From Gallibacterium melopsittaci (GTDB taxonomy: Bacteria; Pseudomonadota; Gammaproteobacteria; Enterobacterales; Pasteurellaceae), in NCBI RefSeq assembly GCF_042433085.1, contig NZ_JBHLWA010000020.1:1-36796 (forward strand): 36,796 nucleotides of DNA, given 5' to 3'. Below, piece after piece: positions 15,243-23,121 of this stretch; position 1 is the stretch's first letter, and every line of letters begins with the position of its first letter. Made by a program: the position numbers and the translations under genes. The notes under the pieces were generated by a model. It ran no database searches. It was not told the origin of the DNA and saw only the letters and a program-made list of their open reading frames with translations.

Positions 15243-16616
15243 ATGTCTGAAAGTTTTGTACATGCCGCCTATATTATTGCTGCGGTATTATTCATCATGA
15301 GTTTGGCTGGATTATCTAAACATGAAACTGCCAAAGCGGGATGTTGGTATGGTATTGTGGGGATGGGGATTGCTTTATTTACCACTGTATTTGGACCACA
15401 TACCCATGGACAAATTTGGATCATCATTGCGATGATTATTGGGGCGATTTTAGGTATTCGTAAAGCCTTAAAAGTTGAAATGACAGAAATGCCAGAATTA
15501 GTGGCGTTACTACATAGCTTTGTTGGTTTAGCCGCAGTATTGGTAGGTTTTAATAGTTACCTTTCTCACGATATTACTGATCCAACTTTAGCAAATATTC
15601 ACAATATTGAAGTATTCTTAGGCGTATTTATTGGTGCAGTAACCTTTACTGGTTCGATTGTCGCATTTGGTAAATTACGTGGGATTATCAATTCGAAAGC
15701 ATTAATGTTGCCACATCGCCATAAATTAAATTTATTGGCATTAGTGGTTTCCTTCTTATTAATGCTTAGTTTCTTAAATTCACCAGCTTTATTCCCACTT
15801 TTATTAATGACAGTAATTGCATTAGTTTTTGGATGGCATTTAGTGGCATCTATTGGCGGTGCAGATATGCCAGTCGTAGTGTCTATGTTGAACTCCTATT
15901 CTGGTTGGGCAGCGGCAGCGGCAGGCTTTATGTTAAGTAATGACTTATTAATTGTTACTGGTGCATTAGTCGGTTCATCAGGTGCAATCTTGTCATATAT
16001 TATGTGTCGTGCAATGAATCGTTCTTTTATTAGCGTTATTGCTGGTGGATTTGGTAATGATGTTGTCGCGAAGAGTGATGAAGAACAAGGTGAGTACCGT
16101 GAAGTGAAAGCGGAAGAGGTTGCTGAAATGTTGAAGAATGCAAGTTCAGTGATCATTACTCCAGGATATGGTATGGCGGTTGCTCAAGCACAATATCCAG
16201 TCGCAGATATTACGCAAAAATTACGTGAAAAAGGCGTGAATGTTCGCTTTGGTATTCATCCTGTCGCAGGGCGTTTACCAGGACATATGAATGTTTTATT
16301 GGCGGAAGCAAAAGTACCTTATGACATCGTATTAGAAATGGACGAAATCAATGATGATTTTGCTGATACAGATGTAGTATTGGTGATTGGGGCAAATGAT
16401 ACTGTTAACCCAGCTGCACAAGATGACCCAAGTAGCCCAATTGCAGGTATGCCAGTATTAGAAGTTTGGAAAGCACAAAATGTTGTAGTATTCAAACGTT
16501 CAATGAATACAGGATATGCAGGAGTACAAAATCCATTATTCTTTAAAGAAAATACCCAAATGTTATTTGGGGATGCAAAAGAGAGTGTGGATAATATCTT
16601 GAAAGCATTAAATTAA
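15243..16616 (+). CDS. pntB: Proton-translocating NAD(P) transhydrogenase, beta subunit
   Basis: PntB supplies the rest of the proton channel and the NADP(H)-binding domain III. The 457-residue protein (E. coli 462) has eight to nine membrane segments in its first 260 residues, with the conserved MPVVVSMLNSYSGWAAAAAG. The soluble domain follows, with TPGYGMAVAQAQY, HPVAGRLPGHMNVLLAEA, VLVIGANDTVNPAA and the C-terminal FKRSMNTGYAGVQNPLFF, all family hallmarks. GGAG lies 6 bases before the ATG. It forms an operon with pntA and ends at a good terminator. Confidence 0.98.
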   Translation: MSESFVHAAYIIAAVLFIMSLAGLSKHETAKAGCWYGIVGMGIALFTTVFGPHTHGQIWIIIAMIIGAILGIRKALKVEMTEMPELVALLHSFVGLAAVLVGFNSYLSHDITDPTLANIHNIEVFLGVFIGAVTFTGSIVAFGKLRGIINSKALMLPHRHKLNLLALVVSFLLMLSFLNSPALFPLLLMTVIALVFGWHLVASIGGADMPVVVSMLNSYSGWAAAAAGFMLSNDLLIVTGALVGSSGAILSYIMCRAMNRSFISVIAGGFGNDVVAKSDEEQGEYREVKAEEVAEMLKNASSVIITPGYGMAVAQAQYPVADITQKLREKGVNVRFGIHPVAGRLPGHMNVLLAEAKVPYDIVLEMDEINDDFADTDVVLVIGANDTVNPAAQDDPSSPIAGMPVLEVWKAQNVVVFKRSMNTGYAGVQNPLFFKENTQMLFGDAKESVDNILKALN

Positions 16617-16628
16617 TTTTTATCTTAG

Positions 16629-16652
16629 GGGCTGTTGATACAGCCCTCTTTT
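16629..16652 (+). terminator. Terminator of pntAB
   Basis: GGGCTGT (16629-16635) pairs with ACAGCCC (16640-16646) around TGAT, followed by TCTTTT. It begins 12 bases past the pntB stop. Confidence 0.88.
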
Positions 16653-16773
16653 CTACTTGTAAAATGAGTATTATGTTTTATCTTCAGGGTTTATTTCCTT
16701 CTTTGGCTTTTTCTTACTGCTAAAATATGGTAAAACTACAATCCTTTTTTGAGTGTTTAATTTAGGGAAGATC

Positions 16774-17601
16774 ATGTCAAACTTACAACAGATTATTGAA
16801 GATGCGTTTGAAAGACGTGCAGAAATTACTCCAACAACTGTAGATGCTGAAACTAAAGCTGCAGTAGAACAAGTGATTCAAGATCTTGATAGTGGGAAAC
16901 GTCGTGTAGCAGAAAAAGTAAACGGTGAATGGGTAGTTAATCAATGGTTGAAAAAAGCAGTATTACTCTCATTCCGTATTAACGATAACCAAGTAATGGA
17001 AAGTTGCGAAACAAAATATTATGACAAAGTGCCGATGAAATTTGCGAATTATGATGAAGCACGCTTTAAACAAGAAGGTTTTCGTGTGGTTCCACCAGCG
17101 GCAGTGCGTCAAGGTGCATTTATTGCCAAAAATACTGTTTTAATGCCATCTTATGTCAATATTGGTGCTTATGTTGATGAAGGTACAATGGTTGATACTT
17201 GGGCAACAGTAGGTTCTTGCGCGCAAATTGGTAAAAATGTACACCTTTCAGGTGGTGTTGGCATTGGTGGTGTGTTAGAACCATTACAAGCTAATCCAAC
17301 AATTATTGAAGATAACTGTTTTATCGGTGCTCGTTCAGAAATTGTAGAAGGCGTAATTGTTGAAGAAGGTTCTGTGATTTCAATGGGTGTATTTATTGGT
17401 CAAAGTACTAAAATTTACGATCGTGAAACAGGTGAAATTCATTATGGCCGTGTACCAGCAGGTTCAGTTGTTGTTTCGGGCAGCTTACCAAGTAAAGATG
17501 GTTCTCATAGCCTTTATTGTGCGGTTATTGTGAAAAAAGTTGATGCAAAAACACGAGGAAAAGTTGGTATCAATGAATTATTAAGAACGATTGATGAATA
17601 G
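16774..17601 (+). CDS. dapD: Tetrahydrodipicolinate N-succinyltransferase
   Basis: DapD succinylates tetrahydrodipicolinate in the lysine and meso-diaminopimelate pathway, needed for peptidoglycan. From the ATG at 16774 it has 275 residues (E. coli 274); AGGGAA precedes it, and a GTG seven codons upstream is rejected. The N-terminal helical part is followed by a left-handed beta-helix of hexapeptide repeats at about 105-235. Motifs include PPAAVRQGAFIAKN, MPSYVNIGAYVDEGTMVDTW and GARSEIVEGVIVEEGSVISMG. It is a single-gene unit between two terminators. Confidence 0.97.
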   Translation: MSNLQQIIEDAFERRAEITPTTVDAETKAAVEQVIQDLDSGKRRVAEKVNGEWVVNQWLKKAVLLSFRINDNQVMESCETKYYDKVPMKFANYDEARFKQEGFRVVPPAAVRQGAFIAKNTVLMPSYVNIGAYVDEGTMVDTWATVGSCAQIGKNVHLSGGVGIGGVLEPLQANPTIIEDNCFIGARSEIVEGVIVEEGSVISMGVFIGQSTKIYDRETGEIHYGRVPAGSVVVSGSLPSKDGSHSLYCAVIVKKVDAKTRGKVGINELLRTIDE

Positions 17602-17628
17602 TTTTTATTGATCAATTTGTTTGAAGTT

Positions 17629-17664
17629 AACCTATTTCTTGTACTAAAGAAATAGGTTTATTTT
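17629..17664 (+). terminator. Terminator of dapD
   Basis: A 12-bp perfect stem, AACCTATTTCTT (17629-17640) with AAGAAATAGGTT (17647-17658), has a 6-base loop and the tail TATTTTT. Confidence 0.9.
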
Positions 17665-17718
17665 TAACGCTAATAAAGTAATTAGTTGTTTATTAAAGAC
17701 GTATATAAGGAGTTCACA

Positions 17719-18258
17719 ATGAAAAAGACGTTATTAGCTACTTTAGTTTTAACTACATCTTTAGCCTTAACAGGTTGTTTTGATAAGGATACAAAAGAAG
17801 CTGCAACAAATGCAGCAGCAGAAGTGAAAGATGCTGCAGCAGCAAAAGTTGAAGCTGCAAAAGAAGCCACTGCAGAGAAAGTAGAACAAGCAAAAGACGC
17901 AGCAGCGGAAGTAAAAGATGCGGCAGCAGAAAAGGTTGAAGAAGCTAAACAAGCCACTGCAGAGAAAGTAGAACAAGCAAAAGACGCAGCTGCGGAAGTG
18001 AAAGACGCTGCAGCAGCAAAAGTTGAAGCTGCAAAAGAAGCAACAGCAGAGAAGGTAGAACAAGCAAAAGATGCAGCTGCGGAAGTGAAAGACGCTGCCG
18101 CAGCAAAAGTTGAAGCTGCAAAAGAAGCAACAGCAGAGAAGGTAGAGCAAGCAAAAGACACAGCAGTGGAAGTGAAAGATGCGGCAGCTGCAAAAGTTGA
18201 AGAAGCATCAAAGGCTGTAGCAGATAAAGCTGCTGAGTTAAAAAGTGAAACTAAATAA
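17719..18258 (+). CDS. Lys/Ala/Glu-rich repeat lipoprotein
   Basis: The 179-residue protein starts at 17719 (AAGGAG upstream) with a lipoprotein signal ending in LALTGC, the lipidated residue being Cys20. Residue +2 is Phe, so no Asp-type inner-membrane retention signal is present and the outer membrane is likely. The mature part is almost entirely Ala, Lys, Glu, Val and Asp. It holds four 29-residue repeats (EVKDAAAAKVEAAKEATAEK, then VEQAKDAAA) plus a partial fifth. This should form a long amphipathic alpha-helix, similar in composition to LEA-type or Lpp-like helices. It ends in Lys, like Lpp, but homology to Lpp is not shown. Function unknown; its isolated gene has two terminators downstream. 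Confidence 0.85.
   Translation: MKKTLLATLVLTTSLALTGCFDKDTKEAATNAAAEVKDAAAAKVEAAKEATAEKVEQAKDAAAEVKDAAAEKVEEAKQATAEKVEQAKDAAAEVKDAAAAKVEAAKEATAEKVEQAKDAAAEVKDAAAAKVEAAKEATAEKVEQAKDTAVEVKDAAAAKVEEASKAVADKAAELKSETK
17821..18230 (+). repeat. 87-bp in-frame tandem repeat inside the lipoprotein gene
   Basis: The motif GAAGTRAAAGAYGC recurs at 17821, 17908, 17995, 18082 and 18169, exactly 87 bases apart. That gives four full units and a diverging fifth. Units 3 and 4 are nearly identical at the DNA level; unit 2 differs most in its middle. Because 87 is a multiple of three, gain or loss of units would lengthen or shorten the protein without a frameshift. Confidence 0.95.
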
Positions 18259-18270
18259 GTGGTTTCAATG

Positions 18271-18296
18271 ACACCTCTATAGGTGTGTTTTTATTT
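18271..18296 (+). terminator. First terminator after the lipoprotein gene
   Basis: ACACCT (18271-18276) pairs with AGGTGT (18281-18286) around CTAT, followed by GTTTTTATTT. It lies 12 bases past the stop. Confidence 0.75.
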
Positions 18297-18313
18297 ACTA
18301 TTATTAGCGATCG

Positions 18314-18350
18314 AAACCTCATACTAACAGTTAGTATGAGGTTTTCTTTT
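18314..18350 (+). terminator. Second, very strong hairpin terminator
   Basis: A 14-bp perfect stem, AAACCTCATACTAA (18314-18327) with TTAGTATGAGGTTT (18331-18344) on a 3-base loop, is followed by TCTTTT. It insulates the gltB region from upstream transcription. The minus-strand tail is not U-rich. Confidence 0.85.
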
Positions 18351-18381
18351 ATATGGAAAACTAGAAAAATTTGGGTTTATT

Positions 18382-18396
18382 TGAGAATTATTCTCA
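18382..18396. promoter_or_regulatory. Palindromic Fur box upstream of gltB
   Basis: TGAGAAT-T-ATTCTCA is a perfect 7-1-7 palindrome matching the Fur consensus at 12 of 14 positions. It lies about 190 bases before the gltB start. A possible promoter overlaps it (TTGAGA at 18381-18386, TAAATG at 18403-18408, 16-base spacing). The following stretch to about 18490 is A-rich, with no gene or terminator that I can see. Confidence 0.65.
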
Positions 18397-18499
18397 TCTA
18401 AATAAATGCCAATTTATTAACCAATTTATAAGAAAAAGAGAAAAAAATCATATACAGACTAACAAAAAAACAAAAGTAATAAAATTCATCAAAAATGCT

Positions 18500-18529
18500 T
18501 TGACTACTCTTTGTTTTTTTTGGTATGTT
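18500..18529 (+). promoter_or_regulatory. Probable proximal promoter of gltB
   Basis: TTGACT (18500-18505) and TATGTT (18524-18529) are separated by an 18-base, T-rich spacer. The start site would be near 18536, giving a leader of about 48 bases. Its independence from the upstream Fur box is uncertain. Confidence 0.5.
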
Positions 18530-18583
18530 CAAATTCCTCTAATAAATAATAAAACAATAAACACAACATTTAAGGAATCTATT

Positions 18584-21500
18584 ATGCTTTATAACAAAGA
18601 TGAGGTTCGTGAGAACTGCGGCTTTGGCTTAATTGCACATCTTGAGGGTGAGCAGAGTCATAAAGTTGTGCGTACCGCTATTTTAGGTTTGTCCAGAATG
18701 CAACATCGTGGAGCCGTGTTGTCAGATGGCAAAACTGGTGATGGTTGTGGCTTACATTTACAGATGCCAAAACGTTTTTTCCATTTTATTGCGGAAGAGC
18801 AAGGGTTTAAATTAAATAAAAACTTTGGTGTTGGACAAATCTTTTTTCCTACCGATCCTGCACTCATCGAACAATATAGTGCGATTATTAAAGAAGAACT
18901 AACTAAAGAAACATTAACTATTACGGCATGGCGTGATGTTGCGATTAATCCATCTGTATTAGGATCTATTGCAGCAGCAAGTTTACCAGCGATTAAACAG
19001 GTATTCGTAAATGTTCCTGCTGGTTGGGGAATCAAAGATATGGAACGTCGTCTATTTATGGCACGTCGTCGTATTGAGAATCGCATTAATCACCCAGATT
19101 TTTATATTTGTAGCTTTTCTAGCCAAATTATTATTTATAAAGGGCTATGTATTCCAAAGGATCTGCCTAAATTCTATTTAGATTTAGCTGATTTACGTAT
19201 GGAAAGTGGTATCTGTTTATTCCATCAACGTTTTTCAACTAATACCTTACCAAAATGGAAATTAGCGCAACCTTTTCGCTATTTAGCACATAATGGTGAA
19301 ATTAATACAATTTCAGGAAACCGTGCGTGGGCGAGAGCGCGTGCTTATAAATATCACACCCCATTAATTCCAGATTTACAATCTATTGCCCCATTTGTGA
19401 ATGAAACAGGCTCAGATTCTAGTTCGTTAGATAATATGTTAGAGCTGTTTGTGAATGGTGGTATGGACTTATTCCGTGCAATGCGTTTACTTATTCCACC
19501 TGCATGGCAACATAATCCAGATATGGATGATGATTTACGTGCGTTCTATGACTTTAACTCAATGCATATGGAGCCATGGGATGGTCCAGCAGGAATTGTA
19601 TTGAGTGATGGTCGTCATGTGGCTTGTAATTTAGATCGTAATGGTTTACGTCCAGCACGTTACGTCATTACTCAGGATAAGTTAATCACGATAGCCAGTG
19701 AAGTAGGGATTTGGGATTATGCACCTGATGAAGTTATTGAAAAGGGACGTATAGGTCCAGGTGAATTATTAGTAATTGATACTGAACATGGCAAATTAAT
19801 TCATTCACAAGAAATTGATAAAGAATTAAAAGAACGTCATCCATATCGTGAATGGTTGAGCCGTAATGTGCACCGTTTGATTCCATTTGAAAATATTCCT
19901 GATGATCAAATTGGACAAGCGGAGTTTGATGCACAACAGTTACTGACTTATCAAAAACAATTCGCTTATGACAAAGAAGAGCTAGAGAGCTTAATTCGTG
20001 TGTTAGGTGAAAATGGGCAAGAGGCAGTTGGCTCAATGGGAGATGATACGCCATTTGCGGTGCTTTCAACTCGTCCACGTGTGATTTATGACTATTTCCG
20101 TCAATATTTTGCTCAAGTAACAAATCCGCCAATCGATCCATTGCGTGAAGCACATGTGATGAGTTTGAATACCAGCATTGGTCAAGAGATGAGTGTCTTC
20201 TTTGAAACAGAAGGGATGTCACATCGTGTTAACTTTAAATCGCCAGTATTGCTTTATTCTGATATGCAACAATTATTGGGATTGCCACAAGAGTATTATA
20301 AACATCAAATTCTCGATGCGACTTATAATCCTCAAGAAGTTAGCTTAAAACAAGCGATTGAATCACTCGCTACTCAAGCAGAAGAAGCTGCTCGCCAAGG
20401 TGCAGTATTAGTTGTTTTATCTGACCGTCAAATTTCAGAAAAACGTGTACCAATTCCAGCCGCGTTATCGGTTGGTGCGGTGCAACAACGTTTAGTGGAA
20501 AAGAATTTACGTTGTGATTCAAATATTATCGTTGAAACAGGTTCTGCTCGAAATCCACACCATTTTGCGGTGTTACTTGGTTTAGGGGCAACAGCGGTTT
20601 ATCCATATTTGGCCTATGAAAGTTTAAGTGAAATGGTAACAAGTGGTGCAATTAATAAACCATTGCGTACTGTGTTGCTAAACTTCCGTAAAGGTATTGA
20701 TAAAGGGTTATATAAAATTATTTCGAAAATGGGGATTTCAACGATTTCTTCTTATCGTTGTGCCCATTTATTTGAAGCAGTTGGTCTTAATAAAGAGATT
20801 GTTGAACTATGCTTTAAACGCATTACCTGTCGTATTGAGGGGGCTTCTTTTGCCGATCTAGATAACGATATGCAAGAGTTACAACGTCAAGCATGGCGTT
20901 CAAGTGTAGCCTTACCGACAGGTGGCTTCCTTAAATATAAACCAGATGGTGAGTACCACGCTTATAACCCAGATGTAGTGAATTACTTGCAACAAGCGGT
21001 CAATAGCGGTGATTACCAAATTTATCAAAAATATGCAGATACGGTAAATAAACGTCCAATAGCAACAATTCGTGATATGTTGCAGCTCAATTTGGATAAA
21101 AGTAAAGCCATTTCAGTGGATCAAGTTGAGCCAGCAGAAAATCTATATAAACGTTTTGATACCGCAGCGATGAGTATTGGTGCGTTAAGTCCAGAAGCCC
21201 ATGAAGCATTAGCGACTGCAATGAACCGTTTAGGTGGGTATTCAAATTCTGGTGAAGGTGGTGAAGATCCTCGCCGTTATGGTACAGAGCGTGTTTCTCG
21301 GATTAAACAAGTTGCATCTGGTCGTTTTGGGGTAACGCCAGCGTACTTAATGAGTGCAGAAGTTATCCAAATTAAAGTTGCACAAGGTGCAAAACCAGGT
21401 GAGGGTGGGCAATTACCAGGTGATAAAGTAACGCCATATATTGCACAGTTACGTTATGCTGTACCAGGTTCTACATTAATTTCACCACCGCCACATCATG

Positions 21501-23050
21501 ACATTTATTCGATTGAGGATTTGGCACAATTAATTTTTGACTTAAAACAGATCAATCCGAAAGCTTTGATCTCGGTGAAATTAGTATCATTACCTGGAGT
21601 CGGCACGATTGCAACAGGTGTGGCAAAAGCCTACGCTGATTTGATTACGATTGCTGGTTATGATGGTGGTACAGGAGCAAGTCCATTATCGAGTGTGAAA
21701 TATGCAGGTTCACCTTGGGAATTAGGTTTAGCAGAAGCACAACAGGCTTTAGTAGAAAACAACCTTCGTCATAAAGTACGGCTACAAGTTGATGGTGGAT
21801 TAAAAACAGGCTTAGATGTGATCAAAGCAGCAATCTTAGGAGCAGAAAGTTTTGGCTTTGGTACAGGACCAATGATTGCGCTAGGTTGTCGTTATCTACG
21901 TATCTGCCATCTCAATAACTGTGCGACTGGTATTGCAACTCAAGATGAAAAACTCAGAAATGAGCATTATCACGGCTTGCCAGAAAAAGCGATGAATTAC
22001 TTTAAATTTATTGCACAAGATGTACGGGAATGGTTGGCTAAATTAGGCGTTGAGAAATTAACCGATCTGATTGGCCGTACCGATCTCCTTACGGTGATTG
22101 AAGGACAAACTGCGAAACAGCGTGGTTTGGATTTGAGTAAATTACTTTATGCACCGCAAGTGCCAGCAGGAAGTGCAAGATATTGTACGCAAAGTAATCC
22201 ACCAATGGATAAAGGCTTACTGAATAAAGCTATCTTAAAAGAGGTGGGTGATGCCTTCGATTATAATGATGAGCAACATCTTGATTTAACCTTTGATGTG
22301 AATAATACCGACCGTTCGGTAGGGGCAACTTTGTCAGGTATGATTGCCAACAAATATGGCAATAATGGACATGCACGCAAAACGGTTGATATTCGCTTGA
22401 ATGGTACTGTTGGACAAAGTTTTGGCGTATGGCTAGCTGGTGGGGTGAGTTTATATCTTACTGGCGATGCAAATGACTATGTTGGTAAAGGTATGGCTGG
22501 CGGTAAGATTGTAATTCGTCCACATACTGGTGTGAGTTTCCAACCTGAGCTTTCTACGATTGCAGGAAATACCTGTCTTTATGGTGCAACAGGTGGTAGC
22601 TTATTTGCTTCAGGACGTGTTGGTGAACGCTTCGCTGTACGTAATTCTGGTGCAACTGCGGTTGTTGAAGGAATTGGCGATAATGGTTGTGAATATATGA
22701 CTGGTGGCGTGGTTTGTGTATTGGGTAAAACGGGTATCAATTTTGGTGCTGGTATGACAGGCGGTTTTGCTTATGTGCTGGATACTGACGGAAAATTCCG
22801 TAGCAGAATTAATCCTGAGTTAGTAGAAGGATTAGCAATTACCGATCTCCCAACTCACCAAGAACATTTACGCGGTTTATTAACTCGACATTATGATGAA
22901 ACCCATAGTCCGTTAGCGGAACGCATTTTGCATAATTGGGCTGATTATGCTGATAAATTTGTATTAGTGAAACCAAAAGCCAATGATTTAAATGCGTTAT
23001 TAGGGCATCAACGTCGTACCGTAAATGAACTCGGTGTCGTAACACAATAA
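18584..23050 (+). CDS. gltB: Glutamate synthase (NADPH), large subunit
   Basis: GltB takes the amide nitrogen of glutamine and, with GltD electrons, forms two glutamates from 2-oxoglutarate. The start is the ATG at 18584 (AAGGA upstream), giving 1488 residues; the reading frame is open 71 codons further upstream, but that part is non-coding in character. Removal of residues 1-11 would expose the catalytic Cys12 (ENCGFGLIAH). The class II amidotransferase domain is followed by the central and FMN domains (PPHHDIYSIEDLAQLIFDLK, GYDGGTGASPLSS). The 3Fe-4S ligands Cys1102, Cys1108 and Cys1113 lie in CRYLRICHLNNC, and the C-terminal beta-helix domain is present. It forms an operon with gltD. Confidence 0.98.
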   Translation: MLYNKDEVRENCGFGLIAHLEGEQSHKVVRTAILGLSRMQHRGAVLSDGKTGDGCGLHLQMPKRFFHFIAEEQGFKLNKNFGVGQIFFPTDPALIEQYSAIIKEELTKETLTITAWRDVAINPSVLGSIAAASLPAIKQVFVNVPAGWGIKDMERRLFMARRRIENRINHPDFYICSFSSQIIIYKGLCIPKDLPKFYLDLADLRMESGICLFHQRFSTNTLPKWKLAQPFRYLAHNGEINTISGNRAWARARAYKYHTPLIPDLQSIAPFVNETGSDSSSLDNMLELFVNGGMDLFRAMRLLIPPAWQHNPDMDDDLRAFYDFNSMHMEPWDGPAGIVLSDGRHVACNLDRNGLRPARYVITQDKLITIASEVGIWDYAPDEVIEKGRIGPGELLVIDTEHGKLIHSQEIDKELKERHPYREWLSRNVHRLIPFENIPDDQIGQAEFDAQQLLTYQKQFAYDKEELESLIRVLGENGQEAVGSMGDDTPFAVLSTRPRVIYDYFRQYFAQVTNPPIDPLREAHVMSLNTSIGQEMSVFFETEGMSHRVNFKSPVLLYSDMQQLLGLPQEYYKHQILDATYNPQEVSLKQAIESLATQAEEAARQGAVLVVLSDRQISEKRVPIPAALSVGAVQQRLVEKNLRCDSNIIVETGSARNPHHFAVLLGLGATAVYPYLAYESLSEMVTSGAINKPLRTVLLNFRKGIDKGLYKIISKMGISTISSYRCAHLFEAVGLNKEIVELCFKRITCRIEGASFADLDNDMQELQRQAWRSSVALPTGGFLKYKPDGEYHAYNPDVVNYLQQAVNSGDYQIYQKYADTVNKRPIATIRDMLQLNLDKSKAISVDQVEPAENLYKRFDTAAMSIGALSPEAHEALATAMNRLGGYSNSGEGGEDPRRYGTERVSRIKQVASGRFGVTPAYLMSAEVIQIKVAQGAKPGEGGQLPGDKVTPYIAQLRYAVPGSTLISPPPHHDIYSIEDLAQLIFDLKQINPKALISVKLVSLPGVGTIATGVAKAYADLITIAGYDGGTGASPLSSVKYAGSPWELGLAEAQQALVENNLRHKVRLQVDGGLKTGLDVIKAAILGAESFGFGTGPMIALGCRYLRICHLNNCATGIATQDEKLRNEHYHGLPEKAMNYFKFIAQDVREWLAKLGVEKLTDLIGRTDLLTVIEGQTAKQRGLDLSKLLYAPQVPAGSARYCTQSNPPMDKGLLNKAILKEVGDAFDYNDEQHLDLTFDVNNTDRSVGATLSGMIANKYGNNGHARKTVDIRLNGTVGQSFGVWLAGGVSLYLTGDANDYVGKGMAGGKIVIRPHTGVSFQPELSTIAGNTCLYGATGGSLFASGRVGERFAVRNSGATAVVEGIGDNGCEYMTGGVVCVLGKTGINFGAGMTGGFAYVLDTDGKFRSRINPELVEGLAITDLPTHQEHLRGLLTRHYDETHSPLAERILHNWADYADKFVLVKPKANDLNALLGHQRRTVNELGVVTQ

Positions 23051-23058
23051 TTTTCCAT

Positions 23059-23089
23059 CGCCTTAATTGTTGTTATGGCAATTAAGGCG
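23059..23089 (+). other. Perfect hairpin in the gltB-gltD spacer
   Basis: CGCCTTAATTG (23059-23069) pairs perfectly with CAATTAAGGCG (23079-23089) around a 9-base loop. No T-run follows, so it is not an intrinsic terminator on the plus strand. It could stabilise or process the gltB mRNA end and so tune the GltB:GltD ratio, or cause partial polarity. Confidence 0.6.
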
Positions 23090-23121
23090 GTCATTAAGAC
23101 GAATACAAGGAAAAATGAAGC

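Noticed and set aside
17682..18161. Long open frames on the minus strand opposite the lipoprotein gene
   Set aside because: They are open only because the Ala/Lys/Glu repeat lacks stop codons in the complementary frames. They have no ribosome-binding site, and the plus frame has a lipoprotein signal and good start.
18371..18583. 71-codon N-terminal extension of gltB
   Set aside because: GltB must expose Cys12 after removing a short propeptide, and the ATG at 18584 has AAGGA upstream. The extension is A-rich and covers the promoter region.
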